Source: Larix sibirica (taxonomy: Eukaryota > Streptophyta > Pinopsida > Pinales > Pinaceae). From it: a stretch of 14,470 nt of DNA. This document shows, one piece after another, positions 7,912 to 14,470 of the stretch. The stretch covers positions 1 to 14,470 of the forward strand of contig NWUY0304096221.1 of assembly GCA_004151065.3 (NCBI GenBank), read 5' to 3'. Below the pieces are notes generated by a model that saw nothing but the letters and a program-made list of their open reading frames with translations, was not told the origin of the DNA and ran no database searches. A program made the translations under genes and the position numbers. The number at the start of each line of letters is the position of its first letter. The stretch's first letter is position 1.

Positions 7912-10900
7912 TTACAGATTCTCCCGGTTGATGTTAAATTTGAATCCTGTTGTATGAATTGAGTGTTCAATTTCATTTGGAAAAAGACATTTCTTATCCA
8001 ACAATGTCTTTGTCAGTTGATCCAATAACATTCTGTTAGATAGGAACAGATTTGATAAATATTGATAACTCTCGGATAGAGTATTATAAAGAAAAGATTC
8101 ATTAGATAATAAACTATTGGTTCCGAGCCATCTTTGGCGATGAATTAACGATTCGAAGCGGTCAACCTTTTCGCTCGGATTTTCGATCAACCAACGTTGA
8201 TATGTAAATAGAGGAGAATATGGCTGCATACGTTCCAATTGGATACTAATTGCTTGAATGCGTTTTAAATCCTCGATATGTTCCTTTCCTATAGGTTTCC
8301 ACTCATTCATTATATAAACCGAATTGGTCATGGATTTTGAATTATATCTACGAAAAGCACCTTGGAGACTTTTTTTAGGGAAAAAACCATATTTTGATGC
8401 TCTTCTCATTGAACTATGAGTAATATAAAGCCTTTTTAGCAGTTCTTCATTTGCGAAAAATTCTCGGCGTGAAAACACAAGGTGCTGCTCTTGAAATAGG
8501 AAGGAATCCCAAAGAAATCGTCTTCCTAAAAAGAACAATGGTTTCTTGGAGGGTTTATATTGCATCGAATATTCTATAGAAATTTGAGATCTTCCTCTCT
8601 GCTTTTCTTTAACCGATCCGAACTTATACGAAGATCCCAACTCATTGGGTCTTATTGTACGATCGAATCGATTACTGCGAAAAAAACTAAGACGCCAGAT
8701 CCTAGGAGCCCAAACTACTTTACTGATCAATTCTTCATCCGTATCCCTATCCATTTGTTTTGCGCCGAGAGTTTCTTGTATAAACTTCAATTCATATTCT
8801 TTCAGAAATCGTATAATATCTAGATTATTTCTCGTTTTGGGCTGAGGAACAAATTGAATTTGATCCTTATCGGACTTACCCCGACATATTCCTGACCATG
8901 GAAACTCCACCAGAAGACTTTCTAAAAGACTAGAAGCTAGATCAAAATCATGCTCAGCGAATCTATCTAGAGGAATCCAATTCTCTCTATTTCGTTCCGA
9001 TATAGACCAAGAATCTCGAGCCGCTGATCCGGCCAAGCAACCCAAAATATGGGGGAGTATAGTTAATTCCTTCATAGTTGTTTCGGCAATCGAAGGTTCT
9101 AAATACCATTCGGACAAATAAGAAAACCTTTTCTTCCATAATTCCTTTTTGGTAGATAGAGAATTCATGGGAGAATTCCTTCGAAGTGTATTTTGTATAA
9201 CAGCCTTTCCTACCTTGTAGATAAGTATTTTGTCATTTTGATCGGATCCATCCATAGATTTAGAATTCGAAATTTGCTTATGAAGAGCTAATCGAATTGT
9301 ATTAGTGTCTATAACTGATTTCTTTCGGGTAATACTAATTAATAAGGCTTCATTGACCAGTGCTTTTAGATCTCGTGTATCACAACCTATGGTTCTAGAT
9401 GCACATTCATTGGAAGAGGACCACTCTTTTTCCGAGTAGAACCCTTTCATACCTAAAAGAATAGGAAGTAGCATTCGTCGTTGTTGGTTAACAAGCATTC
9501 GAATATTGATCGATCTATCTAATCGATTTGGAGATATTAGAGCTGGATCCACTTTTTGAGGGATATGAGTCGAAGCAATAACAAGAATATTTCTAAGAGA
9601 ATCTTTATCTCTAGAGATATGGTGCAGTAATAAACCAAGGAAAGACTCAGTTAAGTCTAAACCAAGAGTCAGGTCATTGACATTCAGTTCATGAATGTTT
9701 GGAATCCAAATTATGCAAGGAGACATTCTTTTTGCCAATTCAAAGGTAAGATGGAATTGTTGCATTTTTTCTGTCACCAAATTCTCAAAATCAGGATCAA
9801 TACTTTGAGTATCAGGGTAATTTAAATATTGACCATACAAGAACTTGTCCAGAGATATTTTGATTAAAGGAACATAAGAGTCTGTTGCTATACTTTTGAC
9901 CAAACAGGATTGACCAGTTTCTATAGGAGCTATCAGTAAAATCCCTTTGGAAAGTAATGATCCTGAGTGGAGTGAGAAAGGGGTTATATTCAATGCGGGA
10001 TTGGTTTGAATAAATATTTGTGAAGAGGTAATCTTCTGACAAAAAGCAAGGAATACCGATCTTTCTGTTAAACAAAATTGATCAAACTCGTAATTCATTA
10101 GATCTTTTTGATAAGTGTAGGCCACATATTGTAAGTAAATAATTCCCGGCTGCCCAGTGATTAGAGAACCCGGTTCCTTCTTTAAATTCTGACTGTAAGT
10201 AAAATTCAATTCATATTGAGAAATGTTTCTTCCTGTCATTAGAAACTGAACTAGTAATTCTATCTCTTTTTCGGATATATCCATGCTGGAACACCATCTG
10301 TTCAACTCTTTTATTCTAGTTATGGGCAAATTAAGCTTTCTATTCTTCATCTTCCTCTTGATAGAAGAAGAGCTGGATGTGTCCCCTATATCAGAGAACA
10401 AGAGAGTCATTTTTTGCAACTCTATCACGTACGACGGATCCTTTAAATACTTGATGAGTTCAAAGTCTATCTTTAATTTGATAAAGATTAAGGAAATCAC
10501 TTGAAAATATTGAAGAACACAATACCCAAAAAAGACGACAAAAGGGATAAGAATCCAATATTCATACCCCCGAGCATTTAATAATCTCAGATGTGCCCAT
10601 ATTAATGGAACTGATGAATTAGTTTCTTCTATTAAAAAATCCTCGCAGGAAGATAAAGCAGAATCCAAAGGATTATTTAGAAACAAAAAATTATTCAGAA
10701 GATTCGTTCTGAATCTAAAAATCAATTTGAAAAGATTCGTTCTCAATTTCCATTGTATAGGTTCCCACAATAAATTCAATTTATGCATAATATTATGCTG
10801 ACTATCTCGCAAAATCGATACAAATGGATTACTGCCATGTAGTAATATCTCCGGAAGAGTATCTAAAAGAATATTTTCAATATATTTACACCATGCAGAA

Positions 10901-13900
10901 GTAAAAAACCATGGCATATATTTTTTGAACAAATCCCATTTTGAAAAAATACTATCTATTCGATAGAATCTATACATCTCCTGTTTCTTAACACATTCAT
11001 TAAAACGCGGTGATGGTAGAATATCCCGTTCCTCTTGAGATGAATTGGAAACGGTACTCCTCCCATCTATGCCTTCGTTTCCAATTATGTTTTGAAAACT
11101 TTCGGTTACAAACCAATCTTGAATACGATGAAACATTTCCTGGTTCTTTTTGGGAAATATTTCGGATAGTAAATCATCTTTATAAGATTGAGTTTCAATA
11201 AGACCCGTGTTTGAACTGAAACTCTTTTTAAGGTACTGATCGAGGTTGTTTTCTTCTGAATCGGATCTATTGAAAAAAGACTGGCAAAAAGTTTTTTCCA
11301 AATTGACTATTTGTTCTTTTGTTAAAGGCGTTGTAGAAATATCTTCGATCGAGGAAAGATATCTCTTGTCACGAACGAATGGATTCAATCGAGTTAGTAA
11401 ATTGAAGGATCTGTACAAGTCATAGATTAATACAAATGTTTGGTCACCACTTCGTTTTCGTTGTAAATATTTAGGTAATAATATGTTAGATACTTGTGAC
11501 TTGATGAATGAAATAGTCTCTTTCTCCGAGTGAACGGTTCCTATTTCACCAATGGGCAAAGAAGAGAGATTGTTGTGGATGGGTAAAAGATTGAATAATT
11601 GTCCATATGTAAGATTCTTCCTTTTTATATGAATTCTTTCCATATAAGAAGGTAATCTCTTCCTATAATTTGACCGAGGATGATGCAAATAATCAAAAAA
11701 TTGGAGCGTATTTGCTCCGTGAAAAGAAGCTCTCAATGAGCTCTGATCAGATAGTTTCACGGGATTCAACCAATTGTCTCGATCGTTGGATATCGTCGAA
11801 AAATCAGTGTTATCGAACGATTCCATGCGATTCTTTTCATTATCGAATAAGTCAATAATCCATGGATTAATCGGTATCTCATTCGGAACAAATGGTGCAA
11901 TTGTTCCTTCATCGATCAATAATTTTGATCTTTGTGAAAGATTATGGTCATCCAAAAGAAAGGGTTTGAATGTTTTGAAATGAACGATTAGAGCACCAAT
12001 TGGATCCAACAACTCATTTAATCGTTGATAATTAAGACTTTTTAGCTCATTAAAGCGAAAATCCAAAATCGAAATGAAAATATCGAACTTAGAATTGAAC
12101 TTCGAAATGATATCGAACTTCGAATTTAAGATCTCCACAGTAATTTCAAAAAGGGAAGAAAACTTTGAATAATCTTTTTTGTTGGGATTTACAGACCAAC
12201 CAATTGAATCTTGATTAGTATTAGTACATGATTCAATTGGATCGAACACTATTTGAAAATAGTTTTGTTTAGAAAAAACATGTTTCAAATATTTCATAAA
12301 GTATTCGGTCTGATTGGACCATTTGTACACATTCAAATTCCGATTGATATGTTTATCCGTTCGAATAATAGAATGGTTGAACCATTCTCTCTGACTTTTT
12401 CTCCAACTGGATGAATGCCGGTCAATTGTATTTTTCGTTACATTATTCAAACTTTCATTTGCTATCCAATTTGTTCGAATTTGATCCTTTAAATTGCGAC
12501 TTAACCTGCTCATAAAATAGAATCTATTGAATGCATTTTCTGAATACCCGGCAATCTTATACCGAATTGATTCATACCAATTGAAAGCTTCAGTTCTATA
12601 ATCGTTAAGAGGGGTTCCTATCTCCAAGCGATTTTTGGAATTGATTTGGCTTAATTCTTTGTCGATTATTTGATCTAAATATTCATCCTCTTTATCAGTA
12701 ATATTAAGGAGGACCCATAAAGATTTATTATTCAATTTCTCTCTGTGGTTAAAGATCCGATTCGATCTCAACGATCCATTCTTGTTGAGTTCATATAATG
12801 GATTCATGTTATAATCAATATCAAAAGAAATTTGATAATGAACCTTACTAGGCTTAGTTATTGATAGAGTGAATTGATCTGTTATTTTCAGAACAATTTT
12901 TTTCGTTTTCAATCTAAAATTGTTGAGCCATATGTATTGTCCTTTGCTTTGATCACAGAATGCAGAAGATAGATTCCAAGGCAGAGTAAAATTCCATTTT
13001 ATAGATTGAATACAGTCGGATCGGTTCATATAACTTGGCTTTCTAAGAATAGTACATCCGGGATCTGATGAAATAGCACAATTCGAGGAAGGATTTTCAA
13101 TTTCAAAATATGTTTTTATCTTCCATAGATCAACTATCCTATTCATTAATGAATAGGATTTTGAATTCCTTAAATCTTGGAAAAAAACATCTTGTTGCCT
13201 TTTCAATAAGTTGAAATTTTTAATGGGCTTCTTAGTAGCACTAGGACCACCCATACACGGTTCATCTATTGGCAATATGTAAGAACAAAAATAACGAATT
13301 GATTTTGTAAAATTATCAATGAATCTTTTCCTTTCCTTCAGAAAGGAATTCTCGTCCATATATCTTGGATCTTTTGTAAATAATTCTTTCGCCCAAGAGA
13401 TTGGAGAATATTCTGAGAAACACTTTGAGGACAAATCTGATTCTTTTTTTGTTTGTTCTCTTTCAATAGAAGAAAGATCCCAAAGAATTGATCTTTCTCT
13501 TTGTTGCTCAATCTCTGTTTTATTTCTTGTGAATGGATCTTCACAAAGATCTTTTTCAGGTTCCCAATACTCATTTTCGGTTGAACTGAGAGTCGAATCG
13601 ATCTTCGAATTGATATCTTTTTCATCCTTCTTCGAATGAGTTTCACTCGGTCCTTGATTCTCCGCGATCATCTCATCCTTCTTGTTAATGTTCCTGTCAT
13701 ATCCTGAATTGAAACTAATGGGATTGGAATGCTTTATGGATCGATTGTAAGATCTTTTCAATTGGAAAGACAGGAAAAGATGCGGAAATATAAACCAATT
13801 TTTGTTTAAAGGTTTTAAATATTCTTCCGATGTTTCCTTTCCGAGTTCCATAAAGTTTATATGTATAGGAAATAGTTTCATCAAACAGAAATTTTTTCTC

Positions 13901-14175
13901 TCGATCATACTACTTTTATGATTGACGTGATATATGAGGACCGAGAATGTAAGTACTACTACACCTTTTATCAAAAAATATGGATTTCTTTTACGTAGAT
14001 CGCGTAAAAGCAACGTACTGAGAATTCTAAGGTCAAAAAGCTTTATAAGGCGATCCCGAAGCGAAAAGATTTTAATGAAAAATCTCACCAAATTGGATTC
14101 GGCCCATGGATTGCATAGAAATTTATAACTTTGTATCTCTTCCCATTTTATTAGCCAGGATCTCCTTTTTTTCAT
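7912..14175 (-). CDS. ycf2: Ycf2, giant AAA-like protein of the chloroplast import motor
   Basis: A 2087-residue intact frame from ATG at 14175 to TAA at 7912-7914, within the conifer size range and shorter than the roughly 2280 residues of angiosperms. Ycf2 is reported to form an inner-envelope complex with FtsHi proteins that pulls imported preproteins. Visible regions: a hydrophobic N-terminal segment at about 64-84 ([18 protein letters not shown]), a long charged middle, a second hydrophobic stretch at about 1205-1233 ([19 protein letters not shown]), then an AAA-like domain. In that domain the P-loop is degenerate (APIETGQS, 1416-1423; Gln replaces the catalytic Lys), Walker B is IIWIPNIHE (1488-1496, Asn where Asp is usual), and the second region of homology has SPNRLDRS (1548-1555). 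Its first 627 codons are duplicated at 1-1881. A short in-frame repeat encodes residues about 684-702. Confidence 0.97.
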   Translation of the reverse strand: MKKRRSWLIKWEEIQSYKFLCNPWAESNLVRFFIKIFSLRDRLIKLFDLRILSTLLLRDLRKRNPYFLIKGVVVLTFSVLIYHVNHKSSMIERKNFCLMKLFPIHINFMELGKETSEEYLKPLNKNWFIFPHLFLSFQLKRSYNRSIKHSNPISFNSGYDRNINKKDEMIAENQGPSETHSKKDEKDINSKIDSTLSSTENEYWEPEKDLCEDPFTRNKTEIEQQRERSILWDLSSIEREQTKKESDLSSKCFSEYSPISWAKELFTKDPRYMDENSFLKERKRFIDNFTKSIRYFCSYILPIDEPCMGGPSATKKPIKNFNLLKRQQDVFFQDLRNSKSYSLMNRIVDLWKIKTYFEIENPSSNCAISSDPGCTILRKPSYMNRSDCIQSIKWNFTLPWNLSSAFCDQSKGQYIWLNNFRLKTKKIVLKITDQFTLSITKPSKVHYQISFDIDYNMNPLYELNKNGSLRSNRIFNHREKLNNKSLWVLLNITDKEDEYLDQIIDKELSQINSKNRLEIGTPLNDYRTEAFNWYESIRYKIAGYSENAFNRFYFMSRLSRNLKDQIRTNWIANESLNNVTKNTIDRHSSSWRKSQREWFNHSIIRTDKHINRNLNVYKWSNQTEYFMKYLKHVFSKQNYFQIVFDPIESCTNTNQDSIGWSVNPNKKDYSKFSSLFEITVEILNSKFDIISKFNSKFDIFISILDFRFNELKSLNYQRLNELLDPIGALIVHFKTFKPFLLDDHNLSQRSKLLIDEGTIAPFVPNEIPINPWIIDLFDNEKNRMESFDNTDFSTISNDRDNWLNPVKLSDQSSLRASFHGANTLQFFDYLHHPRSNYRKRLPSYMERIHIKRKNLTYGQLFNLLPIHNNLSSLPIGEIGTVHSEKETISFIKSQVSNILLPKYLQRKRSGDQTFVLIYDLYRSFNLLTRLNPFVRDKRYLSSIEDISTTPLTKEQIVNLEKTFCQSFFNRSDSEENNLDQYLKKSFSSNTGLIETQSYKDDLLSEIFPKKNQEMFHRIQDWFVTESFQNIIGNEGIDGRSTVSNSSQEERDILPSPRFNECVKKQEMYRFYRIDSIFSKWDLFKKYMPWFFTSAWCKYIENILLDTLPEILLHGSNPFVSILRDSQHNIMHKLNLLWEPIQWKLRTNLFKLIFRFRTNLLNNFLFLNNPLDSALSSCEDFLIEETNSSVPLIWAHLRLLNARGYEYWILIPFVVFFGYCVLQYFQVISLIFIKLKIDFELIKYLKDPSYVIELQKMTLLFSDIGDTSSSSSIKRKMKNRKLNLPITRIKELNRWCSSMDISEKEIELLVQFLMTGRNISQYELNFTYSQNLKKEPGSLITGQPGIIYLQYVAYTYQKDLMNYEFDQFCLTERSVFLAFCQKITSSQIFIQTNPALNITPFSLHSGSLLSKGILLIAPIETGQSCLVKSIATDSYVPLIKISLDKFLYGQYLNYPDTQSIDPDFENLVTEKMQQFHLTFELAKRMSPCIIWIPNIHELNVNDLTLGLDLTESFLGLLLHHISRDKDSLRNILVIASTHIPQKVDPALISPNRLDRSINIRMLVNQQRRMLLPILLGMKGFYSEKEWSSSNECASRTIGCDTRDLKALVNEALLISITRKKSVIDTNTIRLALHKQISNSKSMDGSDQNDKILIYKVGKAVIQNTLRRNSPMNSLSTKKELWKKRFSYLSEWYLEPSIAETTMKELTILPHILGCLAGSAARDSWSISERNRENWIPLDRFAEHDFDLASSLLESLLVEFPWSGICRGKSDKDQIQFVPQPKTRNNLDIIRFLKEYELKFIQETLGAKQMDRDTDEELISKVVWAPRIWRLSFFRSNRFDRTIRPNELGSSYKFGSVKEKQRGRSQISIEYSMQYKPSKKPLFFLGRRFLWDSFLFQEQHLVFSRREFFANEELLKRLYITHSSMRRASKYGFFPKKSLQGAFRRYNSKSMTNSVYIMNEWKPIGKEHIEDLKRIQAISIQLERMQPYSPLFTYQRWLIENPSEKVDRFESLIHRQRWLGTNSLLSNESFLYNTLSESYQYLSNLFLSNRMLLDQLTKTLLDKKCLFPNEIEHSIHTTGFKFNINRENL
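12070..12126 (-). repeat. short imperfect tandem repeat inside ycf2
   Basis: cgaaatgaaaatatcgaact-tagaatt (12070-12096) and cgaaatgatatcgaact-tcgaatt (12103-12126) are related units separated by gaactt. They keep the ycf2 frame and encode two versions of the peptide NSKFDI(I/F)S. Such in-frame repeat growth is a usual source of ycf2 length variation. It lies just outside the large duplicated block. Confidence 0.65.
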
Positions 14176-14188
14176 TTATTTTTTACCC
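12295..14188. repeat. long direct repeat, copy B (5' end of intact ycf2)
   Basis: Partner of 1-1894 in the same orientation, with 10,400 bases of unique DNA between the copies. Differences from copy A are at 13612, 13837 and 14164. The match ends 13 bases upstream of the ycf2 ATG, at the edge of a C/T-rich tract with runs C8 (14195-14202) and T8 (14203-14210). Confidence 0.97.
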
Positions 14189-14385
14189 TCCCTACCCCCC
14201 CCTTTTTTTTATTCATCCCAATGAAATGAATAGAATATATAATACATATTGATTTAATAGAATTGGAAAGCTCGTGTCAACCAAACCAGACAATTATACT
14301 GCATGGATAGAAATTATACCACATTTATCAAATTTTTTTCACTGAAAAAAGGATCGAATCCAGTCCGTTTTTTTCTTATTTTATG
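14189..14385. other. ycf2 - trnH spacer, native ycf2 upstream region
   Basis: About 200 bp without an ORF. It contains the C8T8 run (14195-14210) and AT-rich DNA. Because ycf2 is read leftward, this is its own 5' flank, and it shares nothing visible with the flank of the duplicated copy beyond the 13 bases next to the ATG. Confidence 0.6.
14252..14280 (-). promoter_or_regulatory. possible PEP-type promoter for ycf2
   Basis: On the minus strand an exact -35 consensus TTGACA (14275-14280) is followed after 17 bases by TTAAAT (14252-14257), which matches the -10 consensus at four of six positions. It would start about 70 bases upstream of the ycf2 ATG. In AT-rich spacer DNA this may be chance, and ycf2 is often transcribed by the nuclear-encoded polymerase instead. 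Confidence 0.3.
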
Positions 14386-14459
14386 GGCGAACGACGGGGA
14401 TTGAACCCGCGCGTGGTGGATTCACAATCCACTGCCTTGGTCCACTTGGCTACGTCCGC
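14386..14459 (-). tRNA. trnH-GUG: tRNA-His (GUG)
   Basis: On the minus strand the tRNA has acceptor strands GCGGACG and CGTTCGC (one G-T pair), D-arm AGCCAAGTGGACCAAGGC, the anticodon arm with GTG in tggattGTGaatcca, and T-arm cgggttcaatcccg. A G at position -1 is encoded (14460), as plastid trnH genes have. It lies upstream of ycf2 in the same orientation. In most angiosperms trnH instead neighbours psbA/rpl2 at a repeat border, so this linkage fits a reduced inverted repeat. Confidence 0.96.
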
Positions 14460-14470
14460 CCCGGAAAAAC

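Noticed and set aside
1-14470. Window as a nuclear or mitochondrial copy of plastid DNA
   Set aside because: The 2087-codon ycf2, rps7 and all three tRNAs are undamaged and no non-plastid flank is visible. The rps12 glycine changes keep the possibility open but do not establish it.
1-14470. CRISPR array, insertion sequence, phage or defence genes
   Set aside because: No regularly spaced repeats, transposase or other such protein is present; the long repeat is explained by ycf2 duplication.

Overview
The window is plastid DNA from a seed plant, most likely a conifer and probably Pinaceae. Evidence: plastid tRNA genes (trnV-GAC, trnL-CAA, trnH-GUG), the trans-spliced 3' part of rps12, rps7, a decayed ndhB and a full-length ycf2, in the usual land-plant order. 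A degraded ndhB fits the loss of plastid ndh genes in Pinaceae (Gnetales also lost them). ycf2 lying directly beside trnH fits a plastome with a much reduced inverted repeat. The lineage is an inference; no genus is claimed. The DNA is AT-rich, with roomy spacers.

Layout, left to right. Bases 1-1894 are a second, partial copy of the 5' end of ycf2 (627 codons, minus strand, open at the left edge), 99.8% identical to the main copy. Bases 1895-2204 hold a remnant of the rrn16 promoter and leader; trnV-GAC (minus) follows at 2205-2276. A 1.6 kb spacer leads into the 3' half of the trans-spliced rps12 intron 1, then rps12 exon 2 (3869-4100), cis intron 2 and exon 3 (4644-4669), all plus strand. 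rps7 (4722-5189) follows 52 bp later. A frameshifted ndhB (about 5502-6835) that still carries its intron domain V comes next. Two adjacent hairpins precede trnL-CAA (7217-7297, plus). After a 0.6 kb spacer comes intact ycf2 (7912-14175, minus; 2087 aa), a short spacer and trnH-GUG (minus) at the right edge.

How the genes relate: rps12 and rps7 encode 30S ribosomal proteins and are probably one transcript. Ycf2 is a large, degenerate AAA-type subunit of the inner-envelope import-motor complex. The tRNAs serve plastid translation.

The exceptional feature is on the left. In normal plastomes the minus-strand path from trnV and the rRNA promoter leads into 16S rRNA. Here the recognisable leader stops near 2035, and about 150 bp further on the path enters the ATG of the duplicated ycf2 5' end. 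The two ycf2 copies are long direct repeats enclosing about 10.4 kb, so they could recombine. Either this is a real rearrangement placing a ycf2 fragment behind the rRNA promoter, or it is an assembly join; read data would decide.
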